NCBI GenBank assembly: GCA_965657935.1
Contig: CBFHQE010000034.1
Coordinates: 1 to 23,313 of the forward strand
Direction of reading: 5' to 3'
DNA from: Maricaulis sp965657935
GTDB lineage: Bacteria; Pseudomonadota; Alphaproteobacteria; Caulobacterales; Maricaulaceae
Length of the DNA: 23,313 bases
This document shows, piece after piece, positions 14,017-21,428 of the stretch; positions within the stretch are counted from its first letter, which is position 1; every line of letters starts with the position of its first letter. Under the pieces are notes generated by a model that saw only the letters and a program-made list of their open reading frames with translations, made no database searches and was not told the origin of the DNA. Position numbers and translations under genes: made by a program.

Positions 14017-14028
14017 TTTCACGTGAAA
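14017..14028. promoter_or_regulatory. Perfect 12-bp palindrome in the tacA-like / CPBP intergenic region
   Basis: TTTCACGTGAAA reads the same on both strands and lies 103 nt upstream of the TacA-like start and 88 nt upstream of the CPBP protease start. It may be an operator for a dimeric regulator. It does not match CtrA (TTAA-N7-TTAA); the only CtrA-like piece nearby is a TTAACC half-site (minus strand, 14049-14044). Confidence 0.45.
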
Positions 14029-14115
14029 GCATCGGCAAGGAAGGGTTAAGCATAAGACTCAGGACGTTGTTGTGATATGCTCACCTCAGCGAGCCAGGGG
14101 TGGAGCAAGCTGAGC

Positions 14116-14928
14116 ATGTCGACATACGAACCGGCGTGGAGATTTCCGGAGAAAGACGGTTTTTCCCGTATCGCGCCCGAACACCGCATGACCGTGGTCC
14201 ACAGCCTACCCGGAATGATCGTCTGGCCGATCCTGCTGTTTGTACTCTTCATTGCTTTCTCGATGGTTGTCGCCTCGACCTGGCAGATGTTCTCGCTGGA
14301 TCCCGATCCCCAATTGCTGAACACGGTGATCTTCGCAGCATCGGTTACCGCCTACGCCACCCTTGCCCTGGCCATGTGGGTGCGTTTCTCCAGCTATGGA
14401 GCCGCCCAGTCCGCCTTTTCGATCTTGCCGGTGAAATTCTCCGAGATCGGTCTCGCCATCCTGGTTTTGCTGTTCGTGATCACCATTGGCGGCCGCCTCT
14501 CCGTGATGTTCCACGAATTCGCCATGGTCGACGCCAGCCTGACGCTCTCAGGCGGCGCGGCACCGGAGGACCTGACCAATGTCGATGAGGTTACCCAGTC
14601 GGGTGCAGCCCTGTGGGCGGTCATCTTGCTCTCGGTCATCGCCGCCCCCATCGTCGAGGAAATCCTCTTTCGCGGGTGGATGCTGCCGATGCTGATGGCG
14701 CGCGGCGTGCCGACCATATTCGCTATCCTGATCTCGTCCGTCGCCTTCGGCCTGATCCACACGCCCCAGGGTTTGCTGGTCATGACCACGACCACCTTTC
14801 TGGGTATCGGCCTGGGCATTGCGCGCGTGGTCACCGGACGTGTCGCCGCCCCCGTTCTGGGCCATATGGCCAATAATGCATGGGCGGTATTCGTGGTGCC
14901 GCAATTGCTCGGTTTGCAGTCCGGTTGA
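14116..14928 (+). CDS. CPBP-family intramembrane metalloprotease (Abi/CAAX type)
   Basis: This 270-residue multi-pass membrane protein has hydrophobic segments at about 34-54, 68-90, 110-127, 166-180, 198-216, 221-240 and 255-266. The CPBP motifs are intact: EEILFR (Glu181/Glu182/Arg186), FGLIH (His215) and HMANN (His250/Asn254). These form the intramembrane active site of Rce1-like proteases. The substrate is unknown; bacterial members have been linked to peptide processing and bacteriocin immunity. The ATG at 14116 was chosen over 14077 because it begins at the conserved-looking MSTYEPAW and has GGAG upstream. It is divergent from the TacA-like gene. Confidence 0.85.
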   Translation: MSTYEPAWRFPEKDGFSRIAPEHRMTVVHSLPGMIVWPILLFVLFIAFSMVVASTWQMFSLDPDPQLLNTVIFAASVTAYATLALAMWVRFSSYGAAQSAFSILPVKFSEIGLAILVLLFVITIGGRLSVMFHEFAMVDASLTLSGGAAPEDLTNVDEVTQSGAALWAVILLSVIAAPIVEEILFRGWMLPMLMARGVPTIFAILISSVAFGLIHTPQGLLVMTTTTFLGIGLGIARVVTGRVAAPVLGHMANNAWAVFVVPQLLGLQSG

Positions 14929-14965
14929 GATTGACGCCCTGCCCCTGCGGGTCTAGCGCTAAGGC

Positions 14966-15916
14966 ATGACAAAAACAAAAGTCTCCCCGATGAAGCGTCC
15001 GCCTGCTCCGCTCAAGGAGTTCGCCGGTGCCAAACCGCCGGCTCCGGCCTGGTTCGCCAAAGCCCTTGAAACCCCTGTCGACACCGGCACATCCGTGGTC
15101 GAGGACGCCACCATTCACTGGAAAGCCTGGGGCGAGCGTGGTCAGCCCGGCCTTGTCCTGGTGCATGGCGGTGTGGCTCACAAGGACTGGTGGGACAGTA
15201 TCGCGCCCTTCCTGGCACCGACACGCCGCGTCGTGGCGCTGGACCTTTCCGGAATGGGCGACAGTGATCACCGCGAAAAATACCGCATGGATCTTTACGC
15301 CAAGGAAGTCATGACCGTGGCCCGCGAGGGCGGCGCTTTCGACGCGGGAGCCCCCTATGTCGTCGGTCACTCCTTTGGCGGTTTTGTCAGCCTGGCCACG
15401 GCCATGGAATATGGCGAGGACTTGCGCGGCGTCGCCATTCTCGACAGCCCGATCCGCCCGCCAGAGGAACAGCGCCGCTCCAGCCCGCCCAGTCGCGGCG
15501 GAAACACCTATGCGACTTTCGAAGCAGCCCTGGAACGGTTCCGCCTGCTGCCGGAACAGCCCTGCGAAAACGCTTTCCTGCTCGACCATATCGCCCGCCA
15601 GTCATTGAAACAGACAACGCGCCCAGATGGTTCCAGTGGCTGGACGTGGAAGTTTGATCCGCATCTCTGGGAAAAGCTGCAATACGACCGCAAGCCCCCG
15701 GCGGAGCTGGCGGCGTCCCTGAAAACCCGTGTCGCCCCTTTCCGCGGCGGCGACAGTATCCTGGTCAATGACGAAATCTGGGCCTTCATGCGCGAGACAT
15801 TCGGGCCTGAGACCTCGATGATCTCCATCCCGAACGCCCAGCACCACCTGATCCTGGACCAGCCGATCGCCGTGGCATCAGCTCTGGAAGTCCTGACAGG
15901 CCCGGGCTGGGGGTAA
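14966..15916 (+). CDS. Alpha/beta hydrolase
   Basis: This 316-residue alpha/beta-hydrolase lacks a signal peptide, so it is probably cytoplasmic. The oxyanion segment is HGGVAH (67-72), the nucleophile elbow GHSFGG holds Ser136, and the base is a His in NAQHHLILDQP close to the C-terminus. The acid is likely an Asp in the strand near GGDSILVND. The substrate is unknown. AAGG just upstream of 14966 supports the start; an internal ATG at 14990 is possible. It follows the CPBP gene by 37 nt and could be co-transcribed with it. Confidence 0.86.
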   Translation: MTKTKVSPMKRPPAPLKEFAGAKPPAPAWFAKALETPVDTGTSVVEDATIHWKAWGERGQPGLVLVHGGVAHKDWWDSIAPFLAPTRRVVALDLSGMGDSDHREKYRMDLYAKEVMTVAREGGAFDAGAPYVVGHSFGGFVSLATAMEYGEDLRGVAILDSPIRPPEEQRRSSPPSRGGNTYATFEAALERFRLLPEQPCENAFLLDHIARQSLKQTTRPDGSSGWTWKFDPHLWEKLQYDRKPPAELAASLKTRVAPFRGGDSILVNDEIWAFMRETFGPETSMISIPNAQHHLILDQPIAVASALEVLTGPGWG

Positions 15917-15930
15917 CGCTCTCGTGTTAT

Positions 15931-15949
15931 CTTCCCCTCCCGGGGGAAG
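15931..15949. terminator. Hairpin between convergent hydrolase and small membrane gene
   Basis: CTTCCCC (15931-15937), a TCCCG loop and GGGGAAG (15943-15949) form a perfect 7-bp stem 15 nt after the hydrolase stop and 13 nt after the leftward reading frame at 15962. The symmetric position suggests a bidirectional terminator, although T-runs are absent. Confidence 0.45.
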
Positions 15950-15961
15950 TGGCCTAGTCAC

Positions 15962-16075
15962 TCAATAGACGAAGAAATTGACGCCAACCGCAACCGCGAA
16001 GAGCACTGCGAGCGCAACAGCTGTCACAAACAACATGCGCCGCCAGCGTAAATGTGGGCGGGCAAGACGCCCTTT
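15962..16075 (-). pseudogene. Out-of-frame C-terminal part of the small membrane protein
   Basis: In the frame offset by one base from the upstream small membrane gene, this stretch encodes a basic loop (KGRLARPHLRWRR) followed by a strongly hydrophobic helix of about 22 residues that ends NFFVY and a stop. It looks like the missing last transmembrane segment. The upstream frame loses sense after the shared KG and stops at 16024. Adding one base near 16070-16080 would join them into a single protein of about 92 residues. It could also be read separately from the ATG at 16036 as a 24-residue peptide. Confidence 0.5.
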
Positions 16076-16239
16076 AACCACTGCCCGGGCCAGATAACCG
16101 GCCACACGACAACCAGCGAGAAAAACCCGATCGATATGAACGGATAATCTCGCCCGAATCCCATCAGATGGAGCAGGCCAAACACACCAAGCAGGGCGGC
16201 AAAGATGCGAAACAGAGCCAGCTTGCTTGGTGTGATCAC
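16024..16239 (-). CDS. Small membrane protein, probably frameshifted, coupled to bolA
   Basis: This 71-residue reading frame has two hydrophobic segments (about residues 7-26 and 34-50) and ends in an atypical tail (GVLPAHIYAGGACCL) after residue 57. Its GTG start overlaps the bolA stop in a GTGA arrangement, which is strong evidence for a genuine, translationally coupled gene. The most likely reading is that a one-base deletion near 16070-16080 cut off the third transmembrane helix, which is intact in the other frame (15962-16075). A sequencing error would look the same. The family is not recognised. Confidence 0.6.
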   Translation of the reverse strand: MITPSKLALFRIFAALLGVFGLLHLMGFGRDYPFISIGFFSLVVVWPVIWPGQWLKGVLPAHIYAGGACCL

Positions 16240-16499
16240 GGAGCGCTCGCCTTGATCGCCAGGGCATGCACCGGGCCGGCCAGCTCCTCGGCGAGGGCCT
16301 CGTTGATCATGCGATGAATGGCGACACGGTTCTGGCCCTTGAAGCGGTCGGCGACAATTTTCACTGTGAAATGGCTTTGACCACCCGGCCGGGCACCGGC
16401 ATGTCCGGCGTGCAGATGGCTGTCATCGATCACATCCAGCTCGGCCGGCGTGAAGGCAGCTTGCAGCTTGGATTCGATCAGGGCGCGGACATCAGACAT
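16236..16499 (-). CDS. bolA: BolA family protein
   Basis: This 87-residue protein is a full-length BolA domain. It has the N-terminal helix (VRALIESKLQAAF), the DDSHLHAGHAGA loop with the His residues that coordinate Fe-S clusters together with monothiol glutaredoxins, and the FKGQNRVAIHRMINEAL helix. BolA proteins act in Fe-S/iron regulation and stress morphology. A divergent J-domain gene lies 63 nt away. This bolA / J-domain / cobS order is common in alphaproteobacteria. The downstream small membrane gene overlaps its stop codon. Confidence 0.93.
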   Translation of the reverse strand: MSDVRALIESKLQAAFTPAELDVIDDSHLHAGHAGARPGGQSHFTVKIVADRFKGQNRVAIHRMINEALAEELAGPVHALAIKASAP

Positions 16500-16562
16500 T
16501 TTTGATCTCTTTTCTCGTCGCTTTCATTGCCGCTTTACCAGCGAGCCCCCATAATTGGAAAC

Positions 16563-17177
16563 ATGGCTGACGCATTCAACTATAAACCGCGTTTCAAGGA
16601 CATCCGGATCAAGCCGCCCAAGGACGAACCGGCACCGGAAGAACGTGTCTGCGAGTGGCCCGGCTGTACAAAGCACGGGGACAGTCGTGCGCCCAAGGCG
16701 AATGACCAGCTCAATGATTTCTACTGGTTCTGCCAGAGCCATGCCGCCGAATACAACAAATCGTGGAATTTCTTCGAGGGGATGAGCGAGAACGCCGCCC
16801 AGTCCTTTCGCGAAAGCGCAGCCTATGGGCACCGCCCGACCTGGGGTTGGCGCAATACGCACTCCGCTTCGGCCAAGGCCTCCAAGGCATCAAAGGACTT
16901 CCAGGACGGATTTTCCGATCAGTACGGCATGTTCGGCGATCGAAAAGAGCCCGAGCGCAAGACCGATGACAGCCCTCGCATGGGACGACTCCAGACCAAG
17001 GCGCTGGAAACCATGTCTCTTGATCCGGATGTGAAACCGGCAGTGGTGCGCAAGCGCTATGCTGAGCTGGTGCGCCAGTTCCACCCGGACTCCAATGGCG
17101 GCGACCGATCCTCCGAGGAACAGCTGGGACGCGTGATCGCGGCCTATCAGATCCTCAAGAGCTGTGGAATGGCGTAA
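16563..17177 (+). CDS. J-domain protein with N-terminal CCCH-like region
   Basis: This 204-residue co-chaperone-like protein has its J-domain at the C-terminus (about 150-204), with the diagnostic HPD at 174-176 (VRQFHPDSNGG), so it should stimulate an Hsp70 such as DnaK. The N-terminal part contains Cys30, Cys35, Cys57 and His60 (CEWPGC...FCQSH), a plausible zinc site. A flexible segment lies at about 100-140. The C-terminal J-domain placement is typical of the alphaproteobacterial gene beside bolA and cobS. It is divergent from bolA. No strong Shine-Dalgarno is seen before the ATG. Confidence 0.88.
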   Translation: MADAFNYKPRFKDIRIKPPKDEPAPEERVCEWPGCTKHGDSRAPKANDQLNDFYWFCQSHAAEYNKSWNFFEGMSENAAQSFRESAAYGHRPTWGWRNTHSASAKASKASKDFQDGFSDQYGMFGDRKEPERKTDDSPRMGRLQTKALETMSLDPDVKPAVVRKRYAELVRQFHPDSNGGDRSSEEQLGRVIAAYQILKSCGMA

Positions 17178-17191
17178 AGGGCTGCGCGCCC

Positions 17192-17788
17192 CTAAACCGG
17201 AGTTGACGGAGGGTCGAAGGCCACCGCATAGCCGTCTTCCAAGTGTCGAATGACCCGCCCGGTCAGCACACCGATGCGAGCCTCAAGACCTATTCGGGGG
17301 CGGTAATCGCTGATAAATGCAACGCCAGTCAGCGACACGTCCTTGATGAGCGCGAGTTCTGTCGAACCGTCTGAAAATGAGATCGGATCAGCGCCTTCAC
17401 CTTGCGCGCTGCGATCGCTAACGCGGCGGTCACCAGCATGCAGGCGCTCTCGGTTGAACTGGAGTGTGATCTGGTTAGCGAGGCGTAGCTTGGCCGACGA
17501 GCAAATCGTGAAACGAATCCCGAAATCGAATGGGTCAGACCGAACGACCTCCCCAGTAATTCGACCAATACAGGCAATATCTATAATAACCTCCTGGCCG
17601 ATATCGGGGATCGACCGCGTTTCAACGCAGGCGCCCCCGGGAGACAGATCGACTATGGTACAATGCGTCGGGCGCAGGCCGGCTGTACGAAGTTTTCCAT
17701 GGAGCGCTACGGGTGTCCGCTGATGCCGGCGACGGTCTGGAGAACCCTCCGATACAGGCCTATCAGAAACGACCGATAATGATGTCAT
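17192..17788 (-). CDS. Tandem PilZ-domain protein (predicted c-di-GMP binding)
   Basis: This 198-residue protein has two PilZ-like halves. The first has the RRRHQR arginines (19-24) and DLSPGG (47-52). The second has DRRVSDR (120-126) and DVSLTG (150-155). These RxxxR and D/NxSxxG pairs are the c-di-GMP binding signature, and both copies look intact. There are no membrane span or output domain, so it is probably a small receptor acting on motility, stalk or surface machinery. It converges on the J-domain gene and is divergent from cobS across a 259-nt control region. Confidence 0.85.
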   Translation of the reverse strand: MTSLSVVSDRPVSEGSPDRRRHQRTPVALHGKLRTAGLRPTHCTIVDLSPGGACVETRSIPDIGQEVIIDIACIGRITGEVVRSDPFDFGIRFTICSSAKLRLANQITLQFNRERLHAGDRRVSDRSAQGEGADPISFSDGSTELALIKDVSLTGVAFISDYRPRIGLEARIGVLTGRVIRHLEDGYAVAFDPPSTPV

Positions 17789-17891
17789 GTCTATCCCCTA
17801 CTCTGGCTACCGCCGCCCCAAATTTTGAAAACGACTGTCATCTCGACCAAGGTGTGGGATATATATGTATAAATTACATAGAGTTAGAAGT

Positions 17892-17910
17892 AAAATTTGA
17901 TTCAAATTTT
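17892..17910. promoter_or_regulatory. Perfect 19-bp palindrome centred on a GANTC methylation site
   Basis: AAAATTTGATTCAAATTTT has 9-nt arms around a single central base, with no mismatch. The centre (17899-17903) is GATTC, the recognition sequence of the cell-cycle methylase CcrM. The site may be an operator whose occupancy depends on methylation state. Confidence 0.65.
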
Positions 17911-17949
17911 CTACATTTCGGGCGTATCAGATAGATAGTGGCAACTGTC

Positions 17950-17983
17950 GCCGAAGCGGGGCCTGCCCTTCCCCCGCTTCGGC
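17950..17983. other. Strong GC hairpin upstream of cobS
   Basis: GCCGAAGCGGGG (17950-17961) pairs perfectly with CCCCGCTTCGGC (17972-17983) across a 10-nt loop. It would be in the cobS 5' leader if transcription starts in the AT-rich region upstream. No T-run follows. It could be an attenuator-like element, a barrier hairpin or a dispersed repeat. Confidence 0.6.
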
Positions 17984-18047
17984 AGCGTGCTATAGATCTA
18001 GTCATCTTATTCGTCGGCTTTGCCGCCTCCCCAAGAAGACCGGTCCC

Positions 18048-19031
18048 ATGAGCGATAGTTTCCCCCTCCAGGCGCCAGACGCCATTGCAGATACCAAGGC
18101 GCTGTTCGGTTTCGATGCCGGCTTTGAGGTGCCGATGTTCTCGCAGCGCGATGAACACACGCCAATCATTGACGAGGACTATGTCTTCGACCCGGCGACC
18201 ACGCGCTCCATCCTGGCCGGCTTTTCATACAATCGCCGCGTTATGATCCAGGGCTATCACGGCACCGGTAAGTCCACCCATGTCGAACAGGTCGCCGCCC
18301 GCCTCAACTGGCCGATGGTGCGCGTGAACCTGGACAGCCATGTCAGCCGTATCGACATGGTCGGCAAGGACGCCATCGTCCTCAAGGACGGTAAGCAGAT
18401 CACCGAATTCCAGGAAGGCATCCTGCCGTGGGCCCTGCAGCGCCCGGTCGCCCTCCTGTTTGATGAATACGATGCCGGTCGTCCGGACGTGATGTTTGTC
18501 ATCCAGCGCGTGCTGGAAGCCTCTGGCTCGCTGACCCTGCTGGACCAGACCAAGGTCATCCGCCCGCACCCGCACTTCCGCCTGTTCGCCACCACGAACA
18601 CGATCGGCCTGGGTGATACCACCGGCCTCTATCACGGCACGCAACAGATCAACCAGGGCCAGATGGACCGCTGGTCCATCGTCTCGACCCTGAACTATCT
18701 GCCGTTCGAGACCGAGAACAGGATTGTCCTGGCGAAGATGAAAAGGATCGCTGCGGCCGATGGCGGCAAGGACATGGTCGCCAACATGGTCAAGGTGGCG
18801 GATCTCTCCCGCGAGGCCTTCATCAATGGCGATATCTCCACCGTGATGAGCCCGCGTACAGTGCTGACCTGGGCGGAAAACTACGAGATCTTCAACGATC
18901 TAGGCCACGCCTTCCGCCTCACCTTTCTGAACAAGTGTGACGAGCTGGAACGCCCGGTCATCGCGGAAATGTACCAGCGCGTCTTCGCCGAAGACCTGCC
19001 GGAAGCCCCGATCAAGGCTGAGGTGGCTTAA
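18048..19031 (+). CDS. cobS: Cobaltochelatase subunit CobS (AAA+ ATPase)
   Basis: This 327-residue MoxR-type AAA+ ATPase matches CobS over its whole length, including the N-terminal FGFDAGFEVPMF segment (20-31). Walker A is GYHGTGKST (69-77), Walker B is LLFDEYD (136-142), sensor 1 is ATTNT (181-185), and MDRWS is near 206-210. With CobT it forms the ATPase chaperone ring that drives cobalt insertion by CobN in aerobic cobalamin synthesis. cobT normally follows directly; here the next gene is convergent pepSY, whose stop overlaps by 4 nt. CobS would need CobT from elsewhere, or may serve another MoxR-like role. Confidence 0.93.
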   Translation: MSDSFPLQAPDAIADTKALFGFDAGFEVPMFSQRDEHTPIIDEDYVFDPATTRSILAGFSYNRRVMIQGYHGTGKSTHVEQVAARLNWPMVRVNLDSHVSRIDMVGKDAIVLKDGKQITEFQEGILPWALQRPVALLFDEYDAGRPDVMFVIQRVLEASGSLTLLDQTKVIRPHPHFRLFATTNTIGLGDTTGLYHGTQQINQGQMDRWSIVSTLNYLPFETENRIVLAKMKRIAAADGGKDMVANMVKVADLSREAFINGDISTVMSPRTVLTWAENYEIFNDLGHAFRLTFLNKCDELERPVIAEMYQRVFAEDLPEAPIKAEVA

Positions 19032-19753
19032 TCCCGCCGCGCCATTGCCGTTCGCGCCGCGCGGGTCATCTTGATGATCAGCAGGAGGAAGCCCGCCAGC
19101 ACGGTCAGTAGGGCGGCGCCGGACGCGGTGACGATCAGCGGGTGATGGCTGTTCTCGCGCGCCTCGTAATCCATGATGTGCAACATCCAGAAGAAGTCAT
19201 AGAAGCGCCAGACGTCATTACGCCGGGCGGTCACTTCGCCGCTGGCGGGTGAGATGTAGAGGCGTGTGCCCTCGCCATCATCGATCGAGATCCGCCACGC
19301 CGGACCGGCCCGGCGATATTCCCATGTTGGTTGCGGGAAGAACTCGACCGCAGCGATGGTTTCCTCACCGGCATAATCTGCTCGCGCTACAGCGATTGCC
19401 ATCTCATCCGTCAGGGGAGACAGCAATTCGCCGGTCTGCGCATCGACCAGCTGCACCTCTCCACCGATCGGCCGAAGACGATAAACCGCTCGGCCCAGCC
19501 AGCGCCCAAGCGTCGCGCCCTCGATCTGCTGCTCTATCAGCCCCGCCCGCTCCAGCGTTTCGGCGAGGGGAAGAAGTCCGGCCGGATCAATCGGCTCGGG
19601 CAGCTCAGCGGGTTCGACATTGTGTTCACCGCGCACGACCTCCAGCGACAAGGCGCTCATCACCAGACCACCGGCAATCCAGAGCACGATCTGGATGCCA
19701 ACGATCAGGGCAACCCATTTATGGACCCGAACGGCCCAGCGCTGGATAATCAT
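19028..19753 (-). CDS. PepSY-domain membrane protein of the copper island
   Basis: This 241-residue protein has a transmembrane helix near each end (about 12-34 and 207-230), flanking a periplasmic PepSY-like domain. The domain contains the LVDAQTGELL and LYISPASGEV beta-hairpin repeats and an FYDFFWMLHIMDY segment ahead of the last helix. PepSY_TM proteins sit beside metal-uptake or resistance genes, and some are flavin/heme-linked reductases. A copper-related redox or partner role is inferred from context. It is the last gene of the operon, starting directly after the stop of the CusF-like gene with no gap. Confidence 0.82.
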   Translation of the reverse strand: MIIQRWAVRVHKWVALIVGIQIVLWIAGGLVMSALSLEVVRGEHNVEPAELPEPIDPAGLLPLAETLERAGLIEQQIEGATLGRWLGRAVYRLRPIGGEVQLVDAQTGELLSPLTDEMAIAVARADYAGEETIAAVEFFPQPTWEYRRAGPAWRISIDDGEGTRLYISPASGEVTARRNDVWRFYDFFWMLHIMDYEARENSHHPLIVTASGAALLTVLAGFLLLIIKMTRAARTAMARRD

Positions 19754-20092
19754 CTAGTGGTCGTGGCCTTCGCCATGTTCGATCTCGGCAGCGATGACTT
19801 CCAGGCCGTTATCGCCATTGATCGCTGTGATGGTCAGGGCCGCTCCGGGTTCGAAGATCGAGATATCGACGTCATCCGCGATCCGGAATTCCATCACCAT
19901 GGCCGGCATGCTCAGCTCCGCCATCGCTTCATGGCGCAACAATGTCGTGCGATTTTCCACGTCCACCGTGCGGACATTGGCGGCCACGACCGAGCTGCCC
20001 TCGACGGCGTGATGGCTGTGTCCATGCCCGTGATCATGGTCCGCAGGAATGGTGGTGCCCGCCAGGACGAGCGCAAGCGTTGAAACGATCAT
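19754..20092 (-). CDS. CusF-like periplasmic copper-binding protein, His-rich
   Basis: This 112-residue protein has a short hydrophobic export signal (about 1-15) and a His-rich stretch DHDHGHGHSHH (18-28). The rest is a CusF-type beta-barrel: the SMPAMVMEFRI core (about 61-71) matches the conserved PAMxMxF Met ligands of CusF, followed by FEPGAALTITAINGD. The C-terminus is also His-rich (EHGEGHDH). It should bind Cu(I)/Ag(I) in the periplasm and hand it to a partner. It lies 4 nt after the multicopper oxidase gene. Confidence 0.8.
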   Translation of the reverse strand: MIVSTLALVLAGTTIPADHDHGHGHSHHAVEGSSVVAANVRTVDVENRTTLLRHEAMAELSMPAMVMEFRIADDVDISIFEPGAALTITAINGDNGLEVIAAEIEHGEGHDH

Positions 20093-20096
20093 CTAA

Positions 20097-21428
20097 CTAC
20101 CCTTCTGAAATCCCGTCGCGAGCCAGCTCGGATGCCGAAGCCAGTCGCGCCTCCCCTTCCGGATTGGAATACCAGCCCGGATCTGCATCTCCGGTCAAGC
20201 CGGGCCTGACCTTGAGAATGGTGAACATGCCGCCCATCGTGATGTAATCCCGCGGTCCGCGGGCGCCGATCATGGGCAACGAATTTTCCGGAATGGGCAT
20301 GTGGCTCATCTCCAGATGCGCGCCCATTTCTCCCATGCCATCATGGCCCATGGTCATATAGGTCGGCAGCAGCCCACCGACGGCGCGGTCAATGCGGCGC
20401 GCATCAACGCCGGTCATGTTGGGCAGGTCGTGGCCCATCTGGTTCATCACGTGGTGGGTCATGTGACAGTGCATGGCCCAGTCTCCCGGATTGTCCGCGA
20501 CAAACTCCACCGTGCGGGTCGAGCCGGTCGCGACCAGAACGGTCGTGTCCGGGTGCCGGGCCGTTTCCGGAATGACCCCGCCATCGGTCTCGGTGATGGT
20601 GAAGGCATAGCCGTGCAGGTGGATCGGATGGTGATCCATGGCCGACAGATTGCCAAAGCGCAGTCGCACGCGCTCCCCCTGTGCCGCCACAAGCGGCGAT
20701 GTGCCGGGATAACATTTCGCGTTCATGGTCAGGATATTGAAATCCGCCATCGCGTTGGGATCAGGCCGCGAAGCGCCGGCGGGCAATGACCATTCCGACA
20801 GCATGATGGCGTAGTCCCGGTCCGGCAACGGGCCTTCCGGCCGGCGCGGATGCACAACCATCATGCCCATCAGTCCCATCGCCATCTGGGTCATCTCGTC
20901 ATGGTGTGCGTGGTACATAAACGTGCCGTGCTGGCGGAAGGTCCACTCGTAGATGAAGGTCTCGCCCGGATGAATGGCACGCTGGTTGAGCCCGCCCACA
21001 CCATCCATGCCAGACGGCAGGATTACGCCGTGCCAGTGCACGGTCGTGGAGGCCGGCAGACGATTGGTCACATAGATGCGGACCTTGTCGCCCTCAACCG
21101 CCTCGATCGTGGGGCCGTGGGTTCGGCCGTTATAGCCCAAGGTCGTCGCCCGCAGACCCGGAGCAAATTCATGCTCGACCTCCTCGGCGACCAGATGGAA
21201 AACCTTCACGCCATTGACGACGCGATGCGGGAGCGTGGCACCGTCCGGTGTCACCACCGGCCGGTAGTCCTGGCCAGGGCGACCCGGGGCGTAGTCGCCA
21301 GCGGGGTCGACGGTTACGGAATGGGCGGCGCGGGGCGCTGGCTGGGCGGCGGCGCGACCACCGCTCAATCCTGCTGCAGCCAGGCCGGCACTGCCGACCA
21401 GAAGGGCGTCTCGTCTGGAAATGGACAT
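20097..21428 (-). CDS. Tat-exported multicopper oxidase (cuprous oxidase type)
   Basis: This 443-residue periplasmic enzyme has a twin-arginine signal (SRRDAL at 4-9, hydrophobic core to about 28). Copper sites are complete: HWHG (131-134), HAHH (173-176), HHPIHLHG (266-273) and HCHMTHH (320-326) with an axial Met at about 331. The Met/His-rich tail (MTMGHDGMGEMGAHLEMSHM) resembles the methionine-rich insert of CueO, used to bind Cu(I). It probably oxidises Cu(I) to the less toxic Cu(II) with O2. The ATG at 21428 overlaps the tolC stop by one base (TGATG), so translation is coupled. Confidence 0.92.
   Translation of the reverse strand: MSISRRDALLVGSAGLAAAGLSGGRAAAQPAPRAAHSVTVDPAGDYAPGRPGQDYRPVVTPDGATLPHRVVNGVKVFHLVAEEVEHEFAPGLRATTLGYNGRTHGPTIEAVEGDKVRIYVTNRLPASTTVHWHGVILPSGMDGVGGLNQRAIHPGETFIYEWTFRQHGTFMYHAHHDEMTQMAMGLMGMMVVHPRRPEGPLPDRDYAIMLSEWSLPAGASRPDPNAMADFNILTMNAKCYPGTSPLVAAQGERVRLRFGNLSAMDHHPIHLHGYAFTITETDGGVIPETARHPDTTVLVATGSTRTVEFVADNPGDWAMHCHMTHHVMNQMGHDLPNMTGVDARRIDRAVGGLLPTYMTMGHDGMGEMGAHLEMSHMPIPENSLPMIGARGPRDYITMGGMFTILKVRPGLTGDADPGWYSNPEGEARLASASELARDGISEG

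Larger units (their letters stand above)
17789..18047. promoter_or_regulatory. AT-rich divergent control region between pilZ and cobS
   Basis: This 259-nt stretch has no gene. About 17850-17935 is far richer in A/T than the surroundings, with candidate -10 elements (TATAAA near 17869) and a perfect palindrome at 17892-17910. It is followed by a 12-bp GC hairpin at 17950-17983 and GCTATAGATC (17989-17998), which resembles the Caulobacter-type -10 block GCTANAWC and lies 50 nt before cobS. Such AT-rich tracts are also the preferred sites of GapR-type proteins. Confidence 0.5.

Noticed and set aside
13918..14115. Sigma-54 or full CtrA promoter for the TacA-like gene
   Set aside because: The only TGGCA...GC pair has wrong spacing, and only a single TTAACC half-site is present.
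16064..16084. Programmed -1 frameshift in the small membrane gene
   Set aside because: No canonical X-XXY-YYZ slippery heptamer in the right phase and no clear stimulatory structure; a deletion or sequencing error is simpler.
17941..18047. Cobalamin riboswitch before cobS
   Set aside because: No recognisable B12 box or multi-helix core; only one simple hairpin fits in the short leader.
19331..20083. Long plus-strand frame opposite pepSY and the CusF-like gene
   Set aside because: Both minus-strand proteins have clear domains and tight operon spacing; the plus frame resembles no family.
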